Assembly: GCA_934307065.1 (NCBI GenBank)
Contig: CAKRCD010000012.1
Coordinates: 1 to 64,000 of the forward strand
DNA: 64,000 nt
From: an uncultured Bariatricus sp.
GTDB lineage: Bacteria; Bacillota; Clostridia; Lachnospirales; Lachnospiraceae
Reading direction: 5' to 3'
The position numbers and the translations under genes were made by a program. The notes under the pieces are model-generated. The model was not told the origin of the DNA. It worked only from the letters and a program-made list of their open reading frames with translations, and did no database searches. Positions 18,780 to 27,976 of this stretch are shown in pieces (the first letter of the stretch is position 1; each line of letters starts with the position of its first letter).

Positions 18780-20477
18780 ATGTCAACAAAAGCATATTAT
18801 CCAATTTCAGAAATCGGGAAGGGAAAGACTGGTTTTTCTAAAACAAGAGCAATTATCGAAGCTGCTTTTTACGGAAATAATGTAGTCAAAATTGAGACCT
18901 TAAAAGAAGCATATGAGTTGGCCAAGAACTCTCCTGGAACAATTGTGACAGATATGCCTGTGTATAGAGGAGAGGAATTTGGACTCGACCGTGATGCGAA
19001 AGTTCTCTTATTTAATGATGGAGCAATTACAGGACGTTATGCAACGGCCAGACGTATTGCAGGAGAACCGGGAGTAGATTGTGATGCTCTGGATAAAGTA
19101 GCCATGGATGCAGTTTATAAGTCACGTTGGAAAACCATGTATCATGCAACGGTTTATGCAGGACTTGACCCGGAATTTATGGTAAAATGTCATCTTCTTA
19201 TTCCGGAAGGAGAAGAAAACATTATGTATAACTGGATGCTCAATTTCCAGTATATGTCAGATGAATATGTGAAAATGTACAAGAATTCTCAGCCGGTTGG
19301 GGACGGAAAAGAAGCAGACATTTACATTTTCTCCGACCCGCAGTGGGTTCCGGAAGAAGCAGCAGGCGTAAGTTTCGACTGTTTAAGCGACCCTGCCAAG
19401 AGGACATTATGTTATTTCAATACAGAGACAAACTGTGCATGTATCCTTGGTATGAGATACTTTGGAGAACATAAAAAAGGAACACTTACTATGGTATGGG
19501 CAATTGCAAACCGTAATGGATATGCATCCTGCCATGGAGGACAGAAAGAATATACACTTGCAGATGGTTCTAAGTTTGTTGCATCTGTTTATGGTCTTTC
19601 CGGTTCCGGAAAATCCACACTTACACATGCAAAGCATGGCGGAAAGTATGAGATTAAGGTGCTCCATGATGATGCATTTATTATCAATACAGATACCTGT
19701 GCTTCCATTGCGATTGAACCAACTTATTTTGATAAGACAGCAGACTATCCGACAGGATGCCCGGATAATAAATACCTTCTGACTGCGCAGAACTGTTCAG
19801 CTACTTTAGATGAAAATGGAAAGATTCAGTTAGTGACAGAAGATATCCGTAATGGAAATGGACGTGCAATTAAATCTAAATTGTGGTCACCAAACCGCGT
19901 AGACAAGATTGACGCTCCGGTAAATGCTATTTTCTGGATCATGAAAGACCCGACAATTCCACCGGTTGTAAGACTGAGAGGAGCAGCACTTGCATCTGTT
20001 ATGGGAGCAACACTTGCAACAAAACGTTCTTCTGCAGAACGTCTTGCACCGGGAGTAGATCCGAATAAGCTGGTCGTTGTTCCATATGCAAATCCATTCA
20101 GAACCTATCCGCTTGTAAACGACTACGAGAAGTTCAAGAAGCTGGTAGAAGAAAAGAATGTAGACTGCTATATTGTAAATACAGGTGATTTCATGGGTAA
20201 GAAAGTAAAACCTGCAGATACACTTGGCATTTTGGAAGCTATTGTAGAAAAGCGTGCAGAGTTTAAACAGTGGGGACCATTTTCTGATATTGAAATCATG
20301 GAATGGGAAGGATTTGTTCCGGATCTTAATGATGCGGAATATAAGAGCCAGTTGAAAGCACGTATGCAGGACCGTGTAAATGAAGTAGAAGCATTTGCAG
20401 TAGAAAAAGGCGGATATGACAAGCTTCCGGAAGAAGCAGTTGACGCATTAAAGAAATTAGTTTCTGAACTTGCATAA
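18780..20477 (+). CDS. pckA: Phosphoenolpyruvate carboxykinase (ATP)
   Basis: PckA interconverts oxaloacetate and PEP with ATP/ADP; in gut anaerobes it often runs toward oxaloacetate. The 565 residues are slightly long for the family. The kinase P-loop is GLSGSGKSTLTH (from residue 272), a small change from the common GLSGTGKTTL. VLHDDAFII supplies the metal-binding Asp pair. RGAALASVMGATLATKRSSAE follows, as in the clostridial branch. It is monocistronic, with its own promoter and a following hairpin. Confidence 0.92.
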   Translation: MSTKAYYPISEIGKGKTGFSKTRAIIEAAFYGNNVVKIETLKEAYELAKNSPGTIVTDMPVYRGEEFGLDRDAKVLLFNDGAITGRYATARRIAGEPGVDCDALDKVAMDAVYKSRWKTMYHATVYAGLDPEFMVKCHLLIPEGEENIMYNWMLNFQYMSDEYVKMYKNSQPVGDGKEADIYIFSDPQWVPEEAAGVSFDCLSDPAKRTLCYFNTETNCACILGMRYFGEHKKGTLTMVWAIANRNGYASCHGGQKEYTLADGSKFVASVYGLSGSGKSTLTHAKHGGKYEIKVLHDDAFIINTDTCASIAIEPTYFDKTADYPTGCPDNKYLLTAQNCSATLDENGKIQLVTEDIRNGNGRAIKSKLWSPNRVDKIDAPVNAIFWIMKDPTIPPVVRLRGAALASVMGATLATKRSSAERLAPGVDPNKLVVVPYANPFRTYPLVNDYEKFKKLVEEKNVDCYIVNTGDFMGKKVKPADTLGILEAIVEKRAEFKQWGPFSDIEIMEWEGFVPDLNDAEYKSQLKARMQDRVNEVEAFAVEKGGYDKLPEEAVDALKKLVSELA

Positions 20478-20493
20478 AAAGTATGTAGAATAT

Positions 20494-20523
20494 GGGCTGT
20501 CGGACGGAACCGGCAGCCTTTCA
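20494..20523 (+). terminator. Probable terminator after pckA
   Basis: GGCTGTCGG (20495-20503) pairs with CCGGCAGCC (20510-20518), one G-U, but is followed only by TTTC, so it may be leaky. Confidence 0.45.
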
Positions 20524-20577
20524 AGGTATTAGGGGTATCCGGGAATCTGGTGGCAAAGGCTGAAGTGAGGAATATAG

Positions 20578-21561
20578 ATGAGAGAACGACAGAAAATTTG
20601 CGGTTATATCCTTGCAGGAGGACGGAATCGGCGAATGAATGGACAAAAAAAAATATTTTTAGAATATGAAGGCACCACATTCTGCGAGCGCATTTTGCAG
20701 GCATTTGAAGAATTTGATGTCACATATATTTCAGTGGAAGCAGAATCGCCTTATCAGGAGCTCCATCTGCCGATAATCGTGGATGAATACGCTGCGATTG
20801 GACCTATGGGAGGTATTTATTCAGGAATGAAATCCTGCGATGCAGATGCGTTGTTTGTAGTGGCATGCGACATGCCGATGGTAACAAAAGAAGCAGTGCA
20901 TCTGGTAACAAAAATGTATAGTAAGCAACATAAAATAACGGTTGTGAGAACAAACGGAAGGCTTCATCCAATCTTTGGCATTTATCCGAGAACCGTACTT
21001 CCGGAAATTGAGAAAGTAATTGAGAAAAAAGATTATAGAATGATGAATCTTTTAAAGGAAAATGAATATCAGGTTGTGGATTTGGGGGAAACAAGTGTGG
21101 CAGAAAATATCAATACAGTAGAAGATTATCGAAAATTGAAGAATGCAGAAAAACCCCCATTTATTTTCGCAATCAGCGGATATAAAAATAGTGGTAAGAC
21201 TACACTAATTACAAAGCTGATTTCTGTCCTGACAAAAAAAGGATACAAAGTGGCTGTGATTAAACATGATGGACATGATTTTGAAAGTGATGTCCCGGGA
21301 ACAGACAGTTACAGACACCAGAAAGCCGGAGCCTATGGAACGGCAGTGTTTTCTTCCAAACGGATGATGATTACCAAGGAAACGGAAGAAGTCAATGAAC
21401 GGGACTTGATGAAGGCATTTCCGGAAGCGGATATTATTTTGCTGGAAGGACTGAAGCACAGTCCGTATCCAAAATATTTTTGTGATTATCCAGAACAGGA
21501 ACCGATACCGGCTGAGGAACTCGCAGAAGAAATTATTAAGCAGATGAAAAGCTTTTGTTAA
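20578..21561 (+). CDS. mobAB: MobA-MobB fusion (molybdenum cofactor guanylation)
   Basis: The protein has 327 residues in two domains. Residues 1-190 are a MobA-type nucleotidyltransferase with CGYILAGGRNRRMNGQKK, GPMGGIYSGM and ACDMPMV; MobA attaches GMP to molybdopterin. Residues 195-327 are a MobB-type P-loop protein with GYKNSGKTTL (201-210), VIKHDGHDFE, GTDSYRH and LLEGLKHSPYPK. The signature loop differs from the usual LAGGxSxRMG in having Asn and Asn. It implies a molybdo- or tungsto-enzyme elsewhere in the genome. GTGAGGAATATAG is a modest ribosome site. Confidence 0.88.
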   Translation: MRERQKICGYILAGGRNRRMNGQKKIFLEYEGTTFCERILQAFEEFDVTYISVEAESPYQELHLPIIVDEYAAIGPMGGIYSGMKSCDADALFVVACDMPMVTKEAVHLVTKMYSKQHKITVVRTNGRLHPIFGIYPRTVLPEIEKVIEKKDYRMMNLLKENEYQVVDLGETSVAENINTVEDYRKLKNAEKPPFIFAISGYKNSGKTTLITKLISVLTKKGYKVAVIKHDGHDFESDVPGTDSYRHQKAGAYGTAVFSSKRMMITKETEEVNERDLMKAFPEADIILLEGLKHSPYPKYFCDYPEQEPIPAEELAEEIIKQMKSFC

Positions 21562-21567
21562 ATTCAG

Positions 21568-21596
21568 TTGAAATCATAGCAAGAATATTATATAAT
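21568..21596 (+). promoter_or_regulatory. Promoter for 6S RNA
   Basis: TTGAAA (21568-21573), 17 bases, perfect TATAAT (21591-21596), placing the start near 21603. Confidence 0.7.
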
Positions 21597-21602
21597 AGAC
21601 CC

Positions 21603-21785
21603 ATAACCTGAGGTGTTCGATAATCTCGATTTTTTGAACCTACATTACTTTAAACGGGATTCTTATATCTCTGTAATATGTCAGGCCTCCATTACGCAGT
21701 GGAAGACAGAAAAGCAGATGCGGTTGCCCACCTAGCGCCAGCTAGGAGTCAAAAAACGAGAAACGGCATTTCGGGGGATTACAAA
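21603..21785 (+). ncRNA. ssrS: 6S RNA
   Basis: The region has the well-known Firmicutes 6S layout and wording: GAACCTACATTACTTTAAAC, then CAGGCCTCCATTACGCAGTG and CCTAGC/GCTAGG in the apical arm. A long closing stem is formed by CTCGATTTTTTGA and TCAAAAAACGAG. The central open region mimics a melted promoter and sequesters sigma-A RNA polymerase in stationary phase. Its own promoter lies at 21568 and a terminator at 21794. Ends are estimated. Confidence 0.85.
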
Positions 21786-21793
21786 AGATAAAA

Positions 21794-21822
21794 GACAGTT
21801 GCATTGTGCAACTGTCCTTTTT
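21794..21822 (+). terminator. Terminator after 6S RNA
   Basis: GACAGTTGCA (21794-21803) and TGCAACTGTC (21807-21816) form a perfect stem with a three-base loop, then CTTTTT. Confidence 0.9.
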
Positions 21823-21949
21823 GATTGTAGAACAGTTTGTCAGAATATTGGCTGACATTTGAAAATAATTCTTTTTTCAGAGAATGAAAAAGATTGAAAA
21901 AATTGGGGAAATACGGTATTTTAGGATAATAGAAAGGGAATCAGAAAGC

Positions 21950-22843
21950 ATGAAGAAGAAAATACAAGAGTTATGGCACTTTACCGAACGAGTAGGTGCG
22001 GCCCATGTAGGAGCTTATGCGGCACAGTCTGCATATTTCCTGATGTTAAGTTTAATTCCGTTTATTCTGTTATTACTAGCTGTTATCCAGTATACACCGG
22101 TTACAAAAGCAGATGTAATGACTGCGATGGTACTTGTTTTCCCGGAAAAGAGTATGCAGAGTTTTATTGTAGGGATTGTGAATCAGGTGTACAACCAATC
22201 AAAGACGATCATTCCTATTACAGCGATTACTGCTCTTTGGTCTGCGGGAAAAGGAGTGCTTGCAATCAACACCGGACTCAATTGTGTATATAATACCAAA
22301 GAAACACGTAATTATATATTTTTGCGAATCAGAGCCTCTTTTTATATTGTTGTGTTTATGCTGGCAATTGTAATCGGCCTTGTTCTTTCCGTATTTGGAA
22401 ACAATATCAGTTTGTTTATATACAGACATTTTCCATTGTTAAAGGATACGATTATGGCAATACTGGAAAGCCGCACTATCATTTCCTTTGTAGGGTGGTT
22501 TTTATTTGCTATGGTTATTTATTGTTTTTTACCAAATAAAAAAAATAAGAAAGGAAATGCGTGGAAACAACTTCCGGGTGCGGTATTTACTTCCGTATTA
22601 TTTATGCTGATTTCCTTTGGGTTTTCTGTATATCTGACGGTATTCCATAATTTTGAAGGCTTGTATGGAAGTATGACAGCAATTATACTGGTAATGCTGT
22701 GGCTATATTTCTGTATGTATACGATTTTGCTTGGAGGACTTATTAACAGTGTGCTTTTAGAAAAAGAAATATCTGTAAAAGTGACACCTGTAAAAGAGAT
22801 ATCTGTAAAAGAATCTGAAAAAGAGAGAGGAAAAAAATCTTGA
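21950..22843 (+). CDS. YihY/BrkB family inner-membrane protein
   Basis: The protein has 298 residues from the ATG at 21950, which has GAAAGGGAA upstream; an in-frame ATG at 21884 has no ribosome site. Six hydrophobic helices and the motifs AYAAQSAYFLMLSLIPFILLL, SAGKGVLAINTGLN and YGSMTAIILVMLWLYF identify the YihY/BrkB (COG1295) family. The family was once called RNase BN in error, and its biochemical role remains unclear. The C-terminus is a Lys/Glu/Val-rich tail with two EISVK repeats. The pheST T-box promoter begins inside its last codons. Confidence 0.85.
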   Translation: MKKKIQELWHFTERVGAAHVGAYAAQSAYFLMLSLIPFILLLLAVIQYTPVTKADVMTAMVLVFPEKSMQSFIVGIVNQVYNQSKTIIPITAITALWSAGKGVLAINTGLNCVYNTKETRNYIFLRIRASFYIVVFMLAIVIGLVLSVFGNNISLFIYRHFPLLKDTIMAILESRTIISFVGWFLFAMVIYCFLPNKKNKKGNAWKQLPGAVFTSVLFMLISFGFSVYLTVFHNFEGLYGSMTAIILVMLWLYFCMYTILLGGLINSVLLEKEISVKVTPVKEISVKESEKERGKKS

Positions 22844-22867
22844 CAGACTCGTTTGTTATGTTACAAT
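22840..22867 (+). promoter_or_regulatory. Promoter of the pheST T-box transcript
   Basis: TTGACA (22840-22845), 16 bases, TACAAT (22862-22867). The -35 box overlaps the stop codon of the preceding gene. Confidence 0.7.
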
Positions 22868-22884
22868 GATAGAGTTAATATATG

Positions 22885-23127
22885 TAAAGGCTAAGACCGT
22901 GTAAGTAAAGACTTGTTTTCCAATAGAGAGAGGGAATCGCAGGCTGAAAATTCCCTTTGGTTCAGACAGGAATTGAATTTCCCACGCGAGCCGCATTTTT
23001 GAAATAAAAGTAGGAAATGCCGTCCCTGCACGTTACGCAGTCCGAGAGCTTGTTCAGACGAGCAAGAATAAGGGTGGTACCGCGATACATTCGTCCCTAT
23101 GCATGAAAATGCATAGGGACATCTTTA
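22885..23127 (+). promoter_or_regulatory. T-box riboswitch (tRNA-Phe responsive)
   Basis: The T-box core AGGGTGGTACCGCG lies at 23071-23084, and the terminator GTCCCTATGCAT/ATGCATAGGGAC at 23093-23120 is followed by a T-rich run. The base of Stem I pairs GGCT (22889) with AGCC (22989) and CGTG (22898) with CACG (22983), with the AGTA S-turn just inside. TTC at 22979-22981, next to CACG on the 3' side, is the likely specifier codon, matching phenylalanine. Uncharged tRNA-Phe would stabilise the antiterminator and switch on pheST. Confidence 0.93.
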
Positions 23128-23143
23128 TTTATAGGAGGAAATC

Positions 23144-24163
23144 ATGAAAGAAAAACTTGAGAACATCAAACGTGAGGCACTGAAACAGATTCAGGAATCT
23201 GATGCACCGGAAAAATTAAATGATGTACGTGTAAAGTATCTTGGGAAAAAAGGTGAACTTACAGCCGTATTAAAGGGAATGAAAGATGTTGCTGCAGAGG
23301 AACGTCCAAAAGTCGGACAGCTTGTAAATGAAACAAGAGCAGCTATTGAAGAAGTATTAGAGCAGACAAAAGCAAAAATGGATGCTGCTATCCGTGCTGA
23401 AAAATTAAAAAATGAAGTGATTGACGTTACCCTCCCATCTAAGAAAAATATGGTAGGACACCGTCATCCAAATACAATTGCATTGGAAGAAGTAGAGCGT
23501 ATCTTTGTAGGTATGGGATATGAAGTAGTCGAAGGACCGGAAATAGAATATGATTTGTACAACTTCGAAAAACTGAACATTCCTGCTGACCATCCTGCAA
23601 AAGATGAACAGGATACATTTTACATTAACAAAGATATTGTGCTTCGTACACAGACTTCACCGGTACAAGCACGTATCATGGAACAGGGCAAACTTCCAAT
23701 CTGTATTCTTTCACCGGGACGTGTATTCCGTTCCGATGAAGTAGATGCTACACATTCACCATCCTTCCATCAGATTGAGGGACTTGTTATTGACAAAAAT
23801 ATTTCCTTCGCTGATTTAAAGGGAACTTTGGAAGAATTTGCAAAAGAATTATTTGGTGAAAATACAAAGACAAAATTCCGTCCACATCATTTCCCATTTA
23901 CAGAGCCAAGTGCTGAAGTAGATGTATCATGCTTTAAGTGTGGAGGAAAAGGATGCCGTTTCTGTAAAGGAGAAGGATGGATTGAAATCCTTGGATGCGG
24001 AATGGTACATCCACACGTGTTGGAAATGTGCGGAATTGACCCGGAAGAATATACAGGATTTGCATTTGGTGTAGGACTGGAAAGAATTGCACTTCTGAAA
24101 TACGAAATCGACGATATGAGACTATTATACGAAAATGATATCAGATTTTTAAAACAATTCTAG
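23144..24163 (+). CDS. pheS: Phenylalanyl-tRNA synthetase alpha subunit
   Basis: PheS is the catalytic subunit of the alpha2-beta2 class II synthetase. The 339 residues begin with an N-terminal coiled coil. Class II motifs include HPNTIALEEVERIFVGMGYE, RTQTSPVQARIM, FRPHHFPFTEPSAEVDVSC and GVGLERIALLKYEI. A CFKCGGKGCRFCKGEGW stretch carries four Cys, as in many Firmicutes PheS proteins. AGGAGGAAATC precedes the ATG, directly downstream of the T-box. Confidence 0.97.
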   Translation: MKEKLENIKREALKQIQESDAPEKLNDVRVKYLGKKGELTAVLKGMKDVAAEERPKVGQLVNETRAAIEEVLEQTKAKMDAAIRAEKLKNEVIDVTLPSKKNMVGHRHPNTIALEEVERIFVGMGYEVVEGPEIEYDLYNFEKLNIPADHPAKDEQDTFYINKDIVLRTQTSPVQARIMEQGKLPICILSPGRVFRSDEVDATHSPSFHQIEGLVIDKNISFADLKGTLEEFAKELFGENTKTKFRPHHFPFTEPSAEVDVSCFKCGGKGCRFCKGEGWIEILGCGMVHPHVLEMCGIDPEEYTGFAFGVGLERIALLKYEIDDMRLLYENDIRFLKQF

Positions 24164-24204
24164 TGAGCACAATATAGTAAGCAATGGAAGATAGGAGATA
24201 GAAA

Positions 24205-26625
24205 ATGAATACTTCATTATCATGGATTAAAGCATACGTTCCGGATTTGGAAGTGACAGCACAGGAATATGCTGATGCAATGACACTTTCTGGAACAAAA
24301 GTAGAAGGATATGAAAAAATGGATGCGGATCTGGACAAGATTGTGATTGGACAGATTGTCAAAATGGACAAGCATCCGGATGCAGATAAACTCGTTGTTT
24401 GTCAGGTAAATATTGGAACAGAGACGATTCAGATTGTAACCGGTGCACCAAATGTAAAAGAAGGAGATAAGATTCCGGTTGTATTAGATGGCGGACGTGT
24501 TGCCGGAGGCCATGAACCGGGACAGAGAGTTGCCGGAGGAATTGAAATCAAAAAAGGAAAACTCCGCGGAATCGAAAGTAACGGTATGATGTGCTCCATT
24601 GAAGAACTGGGTTCATCAAGAGAAATGTACCCGGAAGCACCGGAAAATGGAGTTTACATTTTTAACGATGATGCTGTTGTAGGGGAAAGCGCAATCAAAG
24701 CACTTGGATTAGATGATGTTGTTTACGAGTACGAAGTAACATCAAACCGTGTGGACTGCTTCAGCGTAATTGGTGTTGCAAGAGAAGCAGCAGCAACTTT
24801 TCGTAAAGAATTCCATCCACCGGTTGTAACTCCGACAGGAAATGAGGAAGATGTCAACGATTACATCAAAGTAAATGTGGAAAACAAAGACCTTTGTGCA
24901 AGATATTGTGCAAGAGTTGTAAAAAATATTAAAATCGGACCATCTCCGGTGTGGATGCAGAGAAGACTTGCTTCTGTTGGAATCCGTCCAATTAACAACT
25001 TAGTTGATATTACAAACTATGTAATGGAGGAGTACGGACAGCCAATGCATGCATATGACTTATCTACCATTGCAGGAAACCAGATTGTAGTCCGCAATGC
25101 AGAAAAGGGAGAAAAATTCGTTACCTTAGATGGACAGGAAAGAGAAATGGACGAGTCTGTTCTGATGATTTGTGACGGAGAAAAGGCTGTTGGTATCGCC
25201 GGTATCATGGGTGGAGAAAACTCTATGATTACAGATAATGTAGCTACTGTTCTTTTTGAAGCAGCCTGCTTCGACGGAACAAATATCCGTAAGTCCAGCA
25301 AGAGAATCGGACTTCGTACCGACGCGTCCGGTAAATTTGAAAAAGGACTGGATCCGAATAATGCAGAAGCAGCTATGAACCGTGCCTGCCAGTTGGTAGA
25401 AGAAATGGGATGCGGTGAAGTAGTAGGCGGAATGGTTGATGTTTACAGTAAGAAGAAAGAGCCGGTAAGAGTAGGATTTAATGCAGAAAAGATTAATGCC
25501 TTGCTTGGAACCGATATTTCCAAGGAACAAATGCTTGGATATCTGAAACTGGTAGAGTTAGAATATGACCCGGCTACGAACGAAATCATTGCACCAACAT
25601 TCAGACATGATATTTTCCGTCTGGCTGACCTTGCAGAAGAAGTGGCACGTTTCTATGGATATGATAATATCCCAACTACACTTCCAAACAGTGGAGCAAC
25701 AGCAGGAAAGCTTTCCTTCAAGCTCCGTGTAGAAGAAGTGGCAAGAGATATCGCGGAATTCTGCGGATTCAGCCAGGGAATGACTTATTCATTTGAAAGT
25801 CCAAAGGTATTCGATAAATTACGTCTGGATGCAGAGGATAAATTGCGTCAGGCAATTCAGATTATGAATCCGCTTGGAGAAGACTACAGTATCATGCGTA
25901 CAATTTCTTTAAATGGTATGCTGACATCGCTCGCAACAAACTACAATAGAAGAAATAAAAATGTACGCCTGTATGAACTTGGAAATATTTATCTTCCAAA
26001 ATCACTTCCGCTTACAGAACTGCCGGATGAAAGAATGCAGTTTACACTTGGAATGTATGGAGACGGAGATTTTTTCAGCATGAAGGGTGTGGTAGAAGAG
26101 TTCTTTGAAAAAGTTGGAATGAAAAAGAAGGAAACATATGACCCGAATTCGGGCAAGAATTTCCTTCACCCGGGCCGTCAGGCAAACATCGTATACGATG
26201 GAGTGGTTGTCGGATATCTGGGAGAAGTACATCCGGATGTTGCGGATACTTATGGTATTGGCGAACGGGCATATGTGGCAGTGATTGATATGCCTGAAAT
26301 CGTGGCACGCGCTACATTTGACAGAAAATACGAAGGAATTGCAAAATATCCTGCAGTCAGCAGAGATATCAGTATGGTGGTTCCAAAAGAAATTTTAGTT
26401 GGACAGATTGAAGAAGTAATCGAGAAAAATGGTGGAGCACATTTGGAAAGCTATCAATTATTTGACCTTTACGAGGGTTCACAGATTAAAGCCGGTTTCA
26501 AATCAGTGGCATACTCTATTACATTCCGTGCAAAAGACAAAACATTGGAAGAAGCAGATATTTCTGCTGCAATGAAAAATATTCTTGGAGCACTGGAAGG
26601 AATGGGAATCGAATTACGTCAGTAA
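24205..26625 (+). CDS. pheT: Phenylalanyl-tRNA synthetase beta subunit
   Basis: PheT has 806 residues, the normal length. The N-terminal EMAP/OB-like tRNA-binding domain has VGQIVKMDKHPDADKLVVCQV-type sequence (here IGQIVKMDKHPDADKL). The B3/B4 editing domain and the B5 domain (with EYEVTSNRVDCFSVIGVARE) follow, and the C-terminal anticodon-binding FDX-ACB domain has YPAVSRDISMVVP. The gap from pheS is 41 bases with GGAGATAG upstream. It is part of the T-box operon. Confidence 0.97.
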   Translation: MNTSLSWIKAYVPDLEVTAQEYADAMTLSGTKVEGYEKMDADLDKIVIGQIVKMDKHPDADKLVVCQVNIGTETIQIVTGAPNVKEGDKIPVVLDGGRVAGGHEPGQRVAGGIEIKKGKLRGIESNGMMCSIEELGSSREMYPEAPENGVYIFNDDAVVGESAIKALGLDDVVYEYEVTSNRVDCFSVIGVAREAAATFRKEFHPPVVTPTGNEEDVNDYIKVNVENKDLCARYCARVVKNIKIGPSPVWMQRRLASVGIRPINNLVDITNYVMEEYGQPMHAYDLSTIAGNQIVVRNAEKGEKFVTLDGQEREMDESVLMICDGEKAVGIAGIMGGENSMITDNVATVLFEAACFDGTNIRKSSKRIGLRTDASGKFEKGLDPNNAEAAMNRACQLVEEMGCGEVVGGMVDVYSKKKEPVRVGFNAEKINALLGTDISKEQMLGYLKLVELEYDPATNEIIAPTFRHDIFRLADLAEEVARFYGYDNIPTTLPNSGATAGKLSFKLRVEEVARDIAEFCGFSQGMTYSFESPKVFDKLRLDAEDKLRQAIQIMNPLGEDYSIMRTISLNGMLTSLATNYNRRNKNVRLYELGNIYLPKSLPLTELPDERMQFTLGMYGDGDFFSMKGVVEEFFEKVGMKKKETYDPNSGKNFLHPGRQANIVYDGVVVGYLGEVHPDVADTYGIGERAYVAVIDMPEIVARATFDRKYEGIAKYPAVSRDISMVVPKEILVGQIEEVIEKNGGAHLESYQLFDLYEGSQIKAGFKSVAYSITFRAKDKTLEEADISAAMKNILGALEGMGIELRQ

Positions 26626-26642
26626 TCTGAGAGGAAGATTTC

Positions 26643-27671
26643 ATGTTAAAGAAAGAAGATTTTTATTTTGATTTACCAGAGGAACTCATTGCTCAGGACC
26701 CGTTGGAGGACCGTTCCAGCTCCAGACTTCTGGTATTGGATAAAGAAACTGGCGAGACAAGTCATCATGTGTTTCGGGAAATCGTAGATTACCTGGAACC
26801 GGGAGACTGCCTGGTTATCAATGATACAAAGGTAATTCCGGCCCGTTTGATTGGTGAAAAAGAAGGCACCGGTGCAAAAGTAGAAGTATTACTTCTGAAG
26901 CGGAAAGAAAATGATGTGTGGGAAACTTTGGTAAAGCCGGGACGCAAGATGAAACCGGGAGCAAAGCTTGTGTTCGGAAACGGTCTGCTTCATGCAGAAG
27001 TAAAAGAAGTTGTGGAAGAAGGAAACCGGTTAATCCAGTTCCAGTATGAAGGTATTTTTGAAGAAATTTTGGATCAGCTTGGACAAATGCCGCTGCCACC
27101 ATACATTACCCATCAGCTTGAAGATAAGAACCGTTACCAGACGGTTTATGCAAAACACACAGGTTCTGCGGCAGCGCCAACGGCAGGACTGCATTTTACA
27201 CCGGAGCTTTTGGAGCAGATTAAAGCAAAAGGTGTAGATATTGCGCACGTTACTCTGCATGTGGGGCTTGGCACCTTCCGCCCGGTAAAAGTGGAAAATA
27301 TTTTGGAGCATCATATGCACTCCGAATTCTATCGGATTGAGCAGAGTGAAGCAGACAAAATTAACCGTGCAAAAGAAAGCGGACACCGAGTTATCTGCGT
27401 GGGAACCACCAGTTGCCGTACCGTAGAATCGGCAGCAGATGAAAAGGGAAAATTGAAAGAGTGCAGTGGCTGGACAGAAATATTTATCTATCCGGGGTAC
27501 AAATTTAAAGTATTGGATTGCCTGATTACGAATTTCCATTTACCGGAGTCCACCCTGATTATGCTGGTAAGTGCGCTCGCCGGAAGAGAACATGTACTTG
27601 CGGCATACGAAGAGGCAATAAAAGAACGGTATCGGTTCTTTAGCTTTGGGGATGCGATGTTTATAAAATAA
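26643..27671 (+). CDS. queA: S-adenosylmethionine:tRNA ribosyltransferase-isomerase
   Basis: QueA moves and isomerises the ribosyl group of SAM onto preQ1 in tRNA, making epoxyqueuosine. The 342 residues contain [20 protein letters not shown] at the N-terminus, [41 protein letters not shown] and [16 protein letters not shown], all family hallmarks. It starts 17 bases after pheT (GAGAGGAAGATTTC) and ends at a terminator, so it may be controlled by the Phe T-box. Confidence 0.96.
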   Translation: MLKKEDFYFDLPEELIAQDPLEDRSSSRLLVLDKETGETSHHVFREIVDYLEPGDCLVINDTKVIPARLIGEKEGTGAKVEVLLLKRKENDVWETLVKPGRKMKPGAKLVFGNGLLHAEVKEVVEEGNRLIQFQYEGIFEEILDQLGQMPLPPYITHQLEDKNRYQTVYAKHTGSAAAPTAGLHFTPELLEQIKAKGVDIAHVTLHVGLGTFRPVKVENILEHHMHSEFYRIEQSEADKINRAKESGHRVICVGTTSCRTVESAADEKGKLKECSGWTEIFIYPGYKFKVLDCLITNFHLPESTLIMLVSALAGREHVLAAYEEAIKERYRFFSFGDAMFIK

Positions 27672-27738
27672 CCACAAAATCTAACAAATGTGGACATACA
27701 AGAAACCAGTGAAAAGTAAATAATGGAATAAAGAGAAG

Positions 27739-27773
27739 CCCAGGAGTGTAAATGAATATGCTCCTGGGTATTT
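27739..27773 (+). terminator. Terminator after queA
   Basis: CCCAGGAG (27739-27746) pairs with CTCCTGGG (27761-27768), followed by TATTTT. Confidence 0.75.
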
Positions 27774-27976
27774 TGTATCAAGAATCTTTATATATCTTTT
27801 ATGATTAGAATATTGAATTTAGCGGTAAGGTATGTTATTTTCTAAATCAAGCATTCAATTTCTAAGAACAATTCAAAAATATCATGAAAAATCTATTTTC
27901 GTTTACACAGAAATCAGATGCGTAATTCCTAAAACAAGAGAAAATGAACGGAAGAAAAATGAAAGGAGATTTGCCT
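27774..27976. other. AT-rich intergenic stretch, nothing distinctive
   Basis: Together with the queA terminator this fills the 305 bases between queA and the Rpn gene. I see no clear promoter boxes, structured RNA or frame other than the AAAGGAGAT ribosome site at its end. Confidence 0.5.

Noticed and set aside
20524..20577. GGGAATCTGGTGGCAA resembling part of a cobalamin riboswitch core before mobAB
   Set aside because: The downstream CCCGCCACTG-type box and the rest of the aptamer are missing and the interval is too short.
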